The notes beneath the pieces were generated by a model that was given only the letters and a program-made list of their open reading frames with translations, searched no databases and had not been told where the DNA came from. DNA of 64,000 nt from Bolinopsis microptera (Eukaryota; Ctenophora; Tentaculata; Lobata; Bolinopsidae), in assembly GCF_026151205.1 (NCBI RefSeq), contig NC_087076.1, positions 22,686,828-22,750,827 on the forward strand, read 5' to 3'. Positions within the stretch are counted from its first letter, which is position 1. Each line of letters starts with the position of its first letter. Both the position numbers and the translations under genes were made by a program. Positions 1 to 10,800 of the stretch are shown piece after piece.

Positions 1-2277
1 ACAAGTCTGCTGGTTATTGAGAATTTAACAATAAAATATGTCCCGGCCCTTTGAATCATCCGCCGAATGATCAACTGAATGATTGCAACAAACAAACGAA
101 CAAGCAAAATTTGTTAAATGGAGTGCATGATCAAAGAAGGTATATTAGCTCCCTACAAAAATCTAATCCAATGAGAAAATAAATCCAAAGTCCAATTGCA
201 AATGACAAAAGTGTAGTAAGGTAACTGGTAACAAGTCTGCTGGTTATTGAGAATTTAACATTAAAATATGTCCCGGCCCTTTGAATCATCCGCCGAATGA
301 TCAACCGAATGATTGCAACAGACAAAGAAACAAGCAAAATTTGTTAAATGGAGTGCATGATCAAAGAAGGTATATATTAGCTCCCTACAAAAATCTAATC
401 CAATGAGAAAATAAATCTAAAGTCCAATTGCAAAAGACAAAAGTGTAGCAAGGTAACTGCAGGTAACAAGTCTGCTGGTTATTGAGAATTTAACATTAAA
501 ATATGTCCCGGCCCTTTGGATCATCCGCCGAATGATCAACCGAATGATTGCAACAGACAAAGAAACAAGCAAAATTTGTTAAATGGAGTGCATGATCAAA
601 GAAGGTATATATTAGCTCCCTACAAAAATCTAATCCAATGAGAAAATAAATCCAAAGTCCAATTGCAAATGACAAAAGTGTAGTAAGGTAACTGGTAACA
701 AGTCTGCTGGTTATTGAGAATTTAACATTAAAATATGTCCCGGCCCTTTGAATCATCCGCCGAATGATCAACCGAATGATTGCAACAAACAAAGGAACAA
801 GCAAAATTTGTTAAATGGAGTGCATGATCAAAAAAGGTATATTAGCTCCCTACAAAAATCTAATCCAATGAGAAAATAAATCTAAAGTCCAATTGCAAAA
901 GACAAAAGTGTAGCAAGGTAACTGCAGGTAACAAGTCTGCTGGTTATTGAGAATTTAACATTAAAATATGTCCCGGCCCTTTGAATCATCCGCCGAATGA
1001 TCAACTGAATGATTGCAACAAACAAAGGAACAAGCAAAATTTGTTAAATGGAGTGCATGATCAAAGAAGGTATATTAGCTCCCTACAAAAATCTAATCCA
1101 ATGAGAAAATAAATCTAAAGTCCAATTGCAAAAGACAAAAGTGTAGCAAGGTAACTGCAGGTAACAAGTCTGCTGGTTATTGAGAATTTAACATTAAAAT
1201 ATGTCCCGGCCCTTTGAATCATCCGCCGAATGATCAACTGAATGATTGCAACAAACAAAGGAACAAGCAAAATTTGTTAAATGGAGTGCATGATCAAAGA
1301 AGGTATATTAGCTCCCTACAAAAATCTAATCCAATGAGAAAATAAATCTAAAGTCCAATTGCAAAAGACAAAAGTGTAGCAAGGTAACTGCAGGTAACAA
1401 GTCTGCTGGTTATTGAGAATTTAACATTAAAATATGTCCCGGCCCTTTGAATCATCCGCCGAATGATCAACTGAATGATTGCAACAAACAAAGGAACAAG
1501 CAAAATTTGTTAAATGGAGTGCATGATCAAAGAAGGTATATTAGCTCCCTACAAAAATCTAATCCAATGAGAAAATAAATCTAAAGTCCAATTGCAAATG
1601 ACAAAAGTGTAGCAAGGTAACTGCAGGTAACAAGTCTGCTGGTTATTGAGAATTTAACATTAAAATATGTCCCGGCCCTTTGAATCATCCGCCGAATGAT
1701 CAACTGAATGATTGCAACAAACAAAGGAACAAGCAAAATTTGTTAAATGGAGTGCATGATCAAAGAAGGTATATTAGCTCCCTACAAAAATCTAATCCAA
1801 TGAGAAAATAAATCTAAAGTCCAATTGCAAATGACAAAAGTGTAGCAAGGTAACTGCAGGTAACAAGTCTGCTGGTTATTGAGAATTTAACATTAAAATA
1901 TGTCCCGGCCCTTTGGATCATCCGCCGAATGATCAACCGAATGATTGCAACAGATAAAGAAACAAGCAAAATTTGTTAAATGGAGTGCATGATCAAAGAA
2001 GGTATATATTAGCTCCCTACAAAAATCTAATCCAATGAGAAAATAAATCTAAAGTCCAATTGCAAAAGACAAAAGTGTAGCAAGGTAACTGCAGGTAACA
2101 AGTCTGCTGGTTATTGAGAATTTAACATTAAAATATGTCCCGGCCCTTTGAATCATCCGCCGAATGATCAACTGAATGATTGCAACAAATAAAGGAACAA
2201 GCAAAATTTGTTAAATGGAGTGCATGATCAAAGAAGGTATATTAGCTCTCTACAAAAATCAAATCCAATGAGAAAAT
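1..2277. repeat. 233-bp tandem satellite, about 10 copies
   Basis: A unit of 232-235 bp beginning ACAAGTCTGCTGG recurs at 1, 231, 466, 698, 931, 1164, 1397, 1630, 1863 and 2098. Two subtypes differ at linked positions (GACAAAGAAACAAG versus AACAAAGGAACAAG, and a short GCAG insertion before the unit start). The array is cut by the left window edge and ends abruptly at about 2277. Short open frames inside it repeat with the unit and are not genes. Confidence 0.95.
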
Positions 2278-2640
2278 ATTGTTCTCCGATATTGCAATCA
2301 CAATCCACGGACATGACTAAAAATGACTGACACGTCCCGCGCGGCATCAGAAATATGGGAGGAAATCTGGCACCACGATTTGTGGTGCCAGTTTGTGGCC
2401 ATGGATAGAGCCCTCTTTGCCGCCTCCGGCGGTCGCGCGCTACTGCAAGCGAGAGGGCTCTGGTTAGAGCAAGTCACGACGTGATACAAGGTTTTTATAG
2501 TTTTGCAGCCGTACAAAACGGTTTTACATAAACCCTAATCCCAACCCTAACAACCATAATATATAATCCCGAAGCTATCCGATACCCTTACCACAACCCT
2601 AACCCGAGCCCTAGCCCTAAACAATCGAATTCAAAAAAGG
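2278..2640. other. Non-coding spacer with telomere-like CCCTAA fragments
   Basis: Single-copy-looking sequence follows the satellite, including a short hairpin (GGCACCACGATTTGTGGTGCC, about 2369-2390). From 2529 there are degenerate CCCTAA/CCCTAG words ending in AAACAATCGAATTC. The same terminal words recur near 21000-21045, so this is part of a dispersed repeat. No exon was recognised. Confidence 0.5.
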
Positions 2641-4520
2641 AAAAGGAGAAGGAGGCGGAGACGGAGACGGAGGCGGAGGCGGAGACGGAGACGGAGACGG
2701 AGACGGAGACGGAGACGGAGACGGAGACGGAGACGGAGACGGAGACGGAGTATCATATCAAATTGTTGTTATTCTCTAGCCGACGGCTTGCTAGTTAAAT
2801 AAATCGTACGCGTAATCAGTTTTAATCCCGGCCTCACGGAAAATCCCGAAACACGCGGTATCATAAACGTATTCGTAAACGGATGAAAGGCGACCATGTT
2901 ACTAGTTCTATATAGATTATAGCTATAAGTATTAGTAGAAGTGTTACTGAGAGATGTGCACTTTGTGTTCATGTGTCGGCTTGAAGAGAATAACCTCATT
3001 TGATCTCCTTTTCCTTCTCCTTGTCTCCTTGTTTCATTGTCTCCTTGTCTCCTTGTGTCCTTGTCTCCTTGTGTCCTTATCTCCTTGTGTCCTTGTCTCC
3101 TTGTCTCCTTGTCTCCTTGTCTCCTTGTCTCCTTGTCTCCTTGTCTCCTTGTGTCCTTGTCTCCTTGTCTCCTTGTGTCATTGTCTCCTTGTGTCCTTGT
3201 GTCCTTGTCTCCGTGTCTCCTTGTCTCATTGTATTCTTGTCTCCTTGCCTCCTTGTCTCCTTGTCCTTGTCTCCTTGTCCTTGTCTCCTTGTCCTCGTCT
3301 CCTTGTCCTTGTCTCATTGTCCTTGTCTCCTTGTCCTTGTCCTTGTCTCCTTGTCCTTGTCTCCTTGTCCTTGTCCTTGTCCTTGTCTCCTTGTCCTTGT
3401 CTCCTTGTCCTTGGCCTTGTCCTTGGCCTTGTCTCCTTGTCCTTGTCCTTGTCTCCTTGTCTCCTTGTCTTTGTTCTTGTCTCCGGAGACGGAGACGGAG
3501 ACGGAGACGGAGTATCATATCAAATTGTTGTTATTCTCTAGCCGACGGCTTGCTAGTTAAATAAATCGTACGCGTAATCAGTTTTAATCCCGGCCTCACG
3601 GAAAATCCCGAAACACGCGGTATCATAAACGTATTCGTAAACGGATGAAAGGCGACCATGTTACTAGTTCTATATAGATTATAGCTATAGGTATTAGTAG
3701 AAGTGTTACTGAGAGATGTGCACTTTGTGTTCATGTGTCGGCTTGAAGAGAATAACCTCATTTGATCTCCTTTTCCTTCTCCTTGTTTCCTTGTTTCATT
3801 GTCTCCTTGTCTCCTTGTGTCCTTGTCTCCTTGTGTCCTTATCTCCTTGTCTCCTTGTCTCCTTGTGTCATTGTCTCCTTGTGTCCTTGTGTCCTTGTCT
3901 CCGTGTCTCCTTGTCTCATTGTATTCTTGTCTCCTTGTCTCCTTGTCTCCTTGTCCTTGTCTCCTTGTCCTTGTCTCCTTGTCCTTGTCTCCTTATCCTT
4001 GTCCTTGTCCTTGTCTCCTTGTCCTTGTCTCCTTGTCCTTGTCTCCTTTTCCTTGTCTCCTTGTCCTTGTCTCCTTGTCCTTGTCTCCTTGTCCTTGGCC
4101 TTGTCCTTGGCCTTGTCTCCTTGTCCTTGTCCTTGTCTCCTTGTCTCCTTGTCTTTGTTCTTGTCCTTCTCCTTGTCTTTCTCCTTGTCCTTGTCCTTGT
4201 CCTTGTCCTTGTCCTTGTCCTTGTCCTTGTCCTTGTCCTTGTCCTTGTCCTTGTCCTTGTCCTTGTCCTTGTCCTTGTCCTTGTCCTTGTCCTTGTCCTT
4301 GTCCTTGTCCTTGTCCTTGTCCTTGTCCTTGTCCTTGTCCTTGTCCTTGTCCTTGTCCTTGTCCTTGTCCTTGTCCTTGTCCTTGTCCTTGTCCTTGTCC
4401 TTGTCCTTGTCCTTGTCCTTGTCCTTGTCCTTGTCCTTGTCCTTGTCCTTGTCCTTGTCCTTGTCCTTGTCCTTGTCCTTCTCCTTGTCCTTGTCCTTGT
4501 CCTTCTCCTTCTCCTTATTA
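2641..4520. repeat. GGAGAC and CTCCTTGT/CCTTGT simple-repeat block with a 762-bp duplication
   Basis: A (GGAGAC)n run at about 2647-2749 is followed by a unique segment beginning TATCATATCAAATTG, then degenerate CTCCTTGT/CCTTGT repeats to about 3480. GGAGAC and the same unique segment then repeat from about 3485/3511, so the block is duplicated with a period of about 762 bp. The second copy expands into nearly pure CCTTGT hexamers at about 4185-4480. Long open frames here on both strands are products of repeat period and are not genes. Confidence 0.93.
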
Positions 4521-5067
4521 CCAACATCTTATCATCGTTGTACAATTTTTGTGGTTGCAAACTTTCAGTTCTCTGGCAACAAGGATTAAGATAGATCGCT
4601 AAATATTATGTCAATGTGTACAGTGTAACCATATATTTCCATATAACATATAGTGAAACAAATGTAATTAACTCAAGATTAAGAAGCGGTTGTAATTTAT
4701 CAAAACGCAAATTATTAAAAATCAAAACGCAAATTATCGTCATGACGGCAAAAGATATATCTTTTATTTCCAATTTGCTGCGAAAATATTGGCAGATGTG
4801 CAAAAAATCCCAAGCTTTCCTAGAATTCATGTTTTACTAGCCTGTCACGTGACCAAAACGGTTTTTTTGCTTATAACTCTCCAGGGAAGCATTTTACCCT
4901 ACGTCATGGGGGGTGATTCGGAATTAGCGTCCAAAAATACATCGATTCAGATCAATTTCATACCCAAAGGGCCTTTTCACAAGCATTTTCTTAAAATTTG
5001 GGCGAGCGATTTAGTATGAGCGCGCCGAGCTATGTCATTTATAATACCTTATAGTTATAATCGCTTA
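4521..5067. repeat. AT-rich spacer with one copy of a dispersed repeat
   Basis: 4521-4825 is AT-rich with no exon seen. 4829-5030 (ACTAGCCTGTCACGTGA onward, with TAACTCTCCAGGG and GATTCGGAAT) is one copy of a repeat also present at about 21056-21245 in the same orientation and at about 43245-43430 inverted. Confidence 0.6.
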
Positions 5068-5980
5068 TAGTCCAGTCATTTATGGAAATGAACCTGCAAA
5101 TTTTCAGATACTCACGAAAATTTGCACAGACCTTCCCAAAGGTATGAATAAACGATTTTCGGTTGGAGACATTTTTTTACCATGGGGAAAACCCAGGAGG
5201 GCTACGCACATATTGACCCAATAACGTAACCGACCCTTTGCTTCTGAAGGTCGTAGAGACTTCAAAATAGGCTTAAACGAAGCCGCATATGCATGTTTAT
5301 ATAGAAGTTATTGATCAACACATGGCCTAAAATCCTTAATTTTCGAGAAATTCGCCAAAAACCATTTTGGGCGAGGCGCTGAGCCAATTTGCTAACTTTT
5401 GATATAATCGTGATAGAGTCCTCGGACAAAGTGCAAAAGAACCGCAATTGGCATATTTATATATGACTTATGAAGAAACATGTGCCTTAAAGTGCTTACT
5501 TTTTCAGTTATTGGCGAAAAACTGATTTTCGGTTCCAGAAATCATGCAAAAATATGGGTATCTGGTAAATTGAGCTATGAAGGCCATAGAGATTTTTGAA
5601 TGAGTGCAAATTGTGCAGAATGGCCATGTTTATATACAACTTATGAAGCAATATGTACCCTAAAATGCTCACTTTTCGAGTTATTTGGGGGAAAACCAGA
5701 GAAAATTTTCACGCAATAGAGCAAAATTGGTTATATCAGCCATTTTTGCCTCCCGTTCTATGTTAATAACTCGAAAAGTCTCTACGACTTTCAGAAGCAA
5801 AGGGTCAGTTACATTATTGGATCAATATGGGCGTGGCCCTCCTGGGTTTTCCCCATGGTCAACAAATGTCTCCAACCGAAAATCGTTTATTCATACCTTC
5901 TGGAAGGTCTGTGCAAAGTTTCGTGAGTATCTGAAAATTTGCAGGTTCATTTCCGTAAATGTCCATTAATAACTGGACTA
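5068..5980. mobile_element. Inverted-repeat (MITE/foldback-like) element
   Basis: The left end TAGTCCAGTCATTTATGG and the right end, whose complement begins TAGTCCAGTTATTAATGG, are inverted copies. The arms extend about 190-205 bp (5068-5254 and 5776-5980) and share the GGAAATGAACCTGC and CCATGGGGAAAACCCAGGAGGG blocks. The interior holds three diverged direct repeats of about 165 bp starting near 5291, 5452 and 5624. No transposase frame is present, so it looks non-autonomous. The class is unknown. Confidence 0.7.
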
Positions 5981-7018
5981 TTATTATAATATCGCGTAAT
6001 TTTGTTGTTAATTGTGTCCTCGTTCCAAATACGTAAAAAATTAAGCGCTCATAATCGTTTATAATCGCTTATATACCCCGCTTACATAATCGCTTATATA
6101 CCCCAAATAAATCAAATCAAAACATATTTTGATCATAGTTTTAAAATGCGTCAAAAAGCGCTTTTCATCGTTTATAATCGCTTATAAGCGACAATTGAAG
6201 ACAATAACATTTACGATACTTTATAATCACTTATAATCGCTTATAATATCTCGTACCTGACAATTTTTTCCTCGTTTCAAATACGTAAAAAAGCGCTTAT
6301 AATCGTTTATAATCGCTTATAGACAGCAAATAAATAAGCGCTTATAAACGCTTTTCAGTAGGAAAATTTCAAGAAAAGCGGTTATAAGCGCTGATCATAG
6401 TGAAAATATCGCTTTTTAGCAGATTTCAAAAAATCGCTTATTGTCGCTTATAATCGTTTTATAATCGATTTAAACCGCTTTTTAACTTAAAATAAAAAAG
6501 CGGTTTTTTAACGATTAGTAGGCGCTTTTTAATTTGGAACTTTCCCTAGTGAATATAATCGCTTATAGTCGATTAAAAGCGTTTTAAAAACGGTCCAAAA
6601 AACGGTTTATAAGCGTTTTTTTGAAAAGCGCTTACTGAGCGATAATAATCGACAACCCTAAAATAAAAGCGTTTTTTTATCACTAATAATTTTAATTCGC
6701 GATTTATTATCGCTTTTAAAGCGCTAATAATCGCTTTTGCAAAAATATTTTATGGAAAAAGCGATTATAATCGTTTTTAACCGTTTATTAACGGGACCGT
6801 TTATAATCGCTTTATAATCGCCAAATAACGGTGGGTTTTATCAATAAGCGCTTTTTTAGCGTAAAAAAAGCGGTTATTACCGCTGATCACAAAAAATTAG
6901 TTATGGAAACTTGCCGAAAACTGTCCGCGGTAGATTAGCAATGCCAATAGCATGACATTTGCCATCAGTATTATTCTAATTCTCAAGAATAGTCCACTTA
7001 TTTCAATGGCTTTGTTTG
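5981..7018. repeat. AT-rich palindromic repeat field (CGCTTATAATCG words)
   Basis: From about 6040 to 6860 the sequence is a dense mix of CGCTTATAATCG, GCGCTTATA, AAAAGCGGTT and their reverse complements. There is no fixed period, unlike a simple satellite. No reading frame of note was found. It could be a decayed hairpin-rich repeat or a secondary-structure-forming spacer. Confidence 0.6.
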
Positions 7019-7320
7019 TTATAGTGCACCGATTTAGAATTGGTGGTTTTTAAGATTCTCAGTAAGGTCAGGTCGGCCAATAAAAATACTCATTAACATC
7101 AAATCAATCATTACCGGACCACTTTTATTCGATTTCGATTCTACCGTCAAAAATACGTAAGGTAAAATGAAATATGTTTAGAGTTCATGGCGTATCCAGT
7201 ATAAAAACTATAAAAACCACAAGTATAAAAACCATAAGGCCTATCCAACTGCATATCCAACATATCACAATACAAGGCCATTTAACTGCAAATTCTAAAT
7301 CGGTTAACTACAGTGCAATA
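7019..7320. mobile_element. Small inverted-repeat (MITE-like) fragment
   Basis: ATAGTGCACCGATTTAGAATT near 7021 is an imperfect inverted match of AATTCTAAATCGGTTAACTA near 7290, giving termini of roughly 20 bp around 300 bp of non-coding sequence. This is weak evidence for a short non-autonomous element. Confidence 0.35.
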
Positions 7321-7705
7321 CTTTTGCTTGTCACTTGAGCATCCTCTGGAAAACTATATGGAATAAATTTTAATATTTATTAAATACTTTTCAAATTTTA
7401 CAGAGTACAGCAATAGATGAATATAAAATAGAATCGTTCAAAATATCGCCCCCATCTGTAAAATATGATGGGCACCCAAACACGGTAAACACATAGTGAA
7501 CTATGTCCGCAGTAACTTGGACCCATTACATCGAATTAATCTAAATCCAAAAATTTATGAAAAACTATTTAATAACAAACAAATCCATGGTGAATAACTG
7601 TGGATATATAGTCAAAATTGGTATTTCAATACGTCAAATTCCAGATACATTAGATACAGGTCTGATATGGTCATTGATTAATAGATAAAGTCAAAATTAT
7701 CTTAC
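7321..7705. repeat. Dispersed repeat copy, no exon seen
   Basis: 7365-7530 (TATTAAATACTTTTCAAA, then CCCCCATCTGTAAAAT and CCAAACACGGTA) matches 58087-58255 in the same orientation, so this is a dispersed repeat. I found no continuation of the minus-strand receptor gene here. Confidence 0.55.
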
Positions 7706-7824
7706 CTTGAAGTAGGTTTCAGATTCATTGTATTTGTTCGTGCTACCTTTTATTACGTTAGTTTCACCCGAAAGCACTAAAACATTGGTTACCTCATCCT
7801 CCAAAACCTCTGCAACAGCAAACC
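7706..7824 (-). CDS. Exon 30: GAIN-like continuation, last exon found
   Basis: The acceptor is TGTTTTCTAG and the donor AAG|GTAAGA, phase 1 to phase 0. GFAVAEVLEDEV and TNVLVLSGETNV continue the GAIN region. Further exons (GPS, seven helices) must lie to the left or be absent. Confidence 0.65.
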
Positions 7825-10800
7825 CTAGAAAACAGTAGTTTTACTTTTTCTTTTTTCTTTTTTTTTCTTTTTTTTTACATTTTTGAATGCTGATAAACTT
7901 ACTCTGTAACGATTCACCCGAGAAGCCGCGCAGCTTATAACAAATTTGATTCCATTCAATTGAATCAAGTATGATAACCATAATTAGTTTTATCTTGTTC
8001 AGCGTTCGTGAAAACATAAGGTCACATGAGCATGAGAATTCATGCTCCACCGGTAGTCCCTACACGTTTGAAATAGAAACCTGGGCCTAGGAAGACATTT
8101 TACCGATAATATAAGCATAAGCAATAAGGTATGATAAGGCATGGTAAGGTATGATAAGGTATGACAAGTATGAAAAGGTATGAAAAGGTATCTGATCTAA
8201 AGTTCGTGCTAGTTATATATATGAAATATATTTTTGTCTGCATTAATTGATACTAAATAAAATTTTTGTTTTCTTGAAATTGTTGTTTTCTTGACAAGGT
8301 ATGACAAGGTATGATAAGGTATGATAAGGTATGATAAGGTATGATAAGGTATGATAAGGTATGATAAGGTATGATAAGGTATGATAAGGTATGATAAGGT
8401 ATGATAAGGTATGATAAGGTATGATAAGGTATGATAAGGTATGATAAGGTATGATAAGGTATGATAAGGTATGATAAGGTATGATAAGGTATGATAAGGT
8501 ATAATAAAGCCGTACTTCAACTACAAGGCTGTATACAAGGCCGCATACATTATACAACGTTATAACAATAAATCGTGCAAAAAACGATTAAAAGATGTAC
8601 CTCACTGGACTTCATTTGAACGGACATTAATTGGACGCTAGGGGCCAAGGTGTTCATTTTAATTTCCGTTGAAATAAAGCCTGCCCATCACGGTTCGTCC
8701 AAATAAAAGTCCGTTAAAAATGTTCCACTTCCACTACGAACTTATTGTCCAGGATATAACTACTTTTTAATTTCGATCATTTCAAATTTCTACCATCGAA
8801 CTAAATTTAACACGTTCAGCTTTGCCACTTATTGCTTTTCTTGGTCAATATTATTTGTCTACTTGAACTCAACCTAGAAATTTTGGATTTTACGGGTTTG
8901 GATGCCTTCGAGTGTTCATTTTAGTGACCGGTCAAAATTGTGTCCGTTCACGCAATGTCTGGTCATATAAAATCACCGTGTTATGACAATAAACGAAGGT
9001 AAATGAAATGTTACATCGGCCCTGGCCTTATCAAGCATATGATAGACTTAAACTAACCAACAGAGTTGAGAGATTTCAAATCTGCTTTACTCTCACTTTT
9101 CTTCACAAGAGCACGAGTGAGACTCACAGCAGATTGTCTGAACTGGTCACTAATTGTATCGTTCTCCCTTAATTCTCCGAGCTCGGTTTTAGTTTGTACA
9201 TTGTCCATCGTGGCAATCACATTATTAAGGGTGTCGTCTGTAATTATCGATAAGTTTACGAGATCATCAATAATTTGGACAGTTTTCTTAACGTCAAGGG
9301 AACTCATTTGAGTTCCTTGATTAGCTGTTATGGTCCTGATGTCATATGATATAGAGTCCGCTGTTATTTTCGTCACATCATTCTGCAATATTTGATATAT
9401 TTGCAACAATTTGATTTATTGTATCGGCATTGCAGAAAGAAAAAGTGCTCTTCTATGGTACAGGGTGCACCATAGAAAATGTGACTTTTTTGAGAAATGA
9501 TACAAAATATTACGAAGGACAGTGCTGTACACCGCCGGCGGCGGCGTAATTGGTGTGAGGTCACGTGATTCCGCAGATTCAATTGTCCTCTAGAATAATG
9601 CCATGCGGAGAGCAATTTTTAACAATCTTGAATTTTGGCCTGAAACGGCGCATTCGGCGTATAAACAGGTTCACGCCGTGTGCGCCGTTTGAAAACGGCG
9701 GCGGCGGCGCGTGGCCGGAAAATCGATGGCGGCGTTCGGCGTTCGGCGGCGGCGTTCAGCGGCAGCGTTCAGCCTTGATGAAGGAGAAGTTGCTGAAAAC
9801 TGAAAACTCTTCATCACATTGTGTCAATATGTTACGAATTTATGCATACCAAGTTTCAAGTCCCAATCAATTTTTGATTTCTCACAAATAGCTATTTTGT
9901 TATGGTGCTACCTCAGGAACTTAAGCTTCTTGTAATTAAGGGGTCTCAAGAAAAATATATTCGAAATCAACATTTTAGTTGTTTTTGATAGAAAATATAA
10001 TATGTATATGGTTCTCTTTACATCTAATATATGGTTCCTCTGCTACCTTACCTCAGATATTGCGTCAATTTTAGATGTAACTGCTGAAGGGCAAGAGGAA
10101 AAGTCTGTGTCACCAAAGCCTTGCTTCATTACAGTTGAATCTTTGATTGGGCTGCTTCTTGGACAGAACTTCTGAGCATAGAACATTTCCTGAAATCATT
10201 ATTATTTGTCAGCGACTCGACACAAAGTCCGATGAACGATGGCATGGCATGGAATATAGCTGCTACTAACCAGTTTTACTGTGAACTTCAGGTAGCAATA
10301 ATTGTACCTGTTAGATATGAATTATGGATTTGTCAGGTACAAAAAAAGTAATACTAAGCTACTGAAACCCAGCGAAAATTCTGTGAAATACAGGACAGAA
10401 CTAAAACGAAAAATCAACTAGCTCACAAATCACATCAATGAGCGACTAAAACAGCTCTGGCAAACTAGCTTGCTGATAGCATTAATTCCACTGACGATAC
10501 AATGAAGATGTTTGAAGCTTCCATTAAAGAAGCAGCACCAATTTCTGTATACAACTCACAGGAACATCTAGTTGCTAGTGATACGAGCAAAAAGCTACTA
10601 TTATCAGGGAGTGGTTTCTTCAACACTGCAAGTGCACAAACTCTGACCCTCCTTTCCTTTTAGAATCCTTCTCTGGGCCTGTTTTACCATTGAATACACA
10701 ATTTTCCAAATCCACTCAATCTTGCAAATTGTCTTAATGAGATTGAGAAGTAGCAAATAAAACATCTCTTAATTGAATTAATCAAATAGTATAAATTCGA

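Noticed and set aside
1-2277. CRISPR-like array
   Set aside because: The unit is 233 bp without distinct repeat and spacer parts, and the sequence is eukaryotic.
2769-4602. Long frames rich in Leu-Val-Ser-Pro-Cys or Thr-Arg
   Set aside because: They arise from CCTTGT/CTCCTTGT repeats and appear on both strands and in several phases.
6900-7020. Minus-strand hydrophobic peptide (LRIRIILMANVMLLALLIY) as a transmembrane helix of the receptor
   Set aside because: No supporting splice sites or GPCR motif, and it lies at the edge of a repeat; considered chance.
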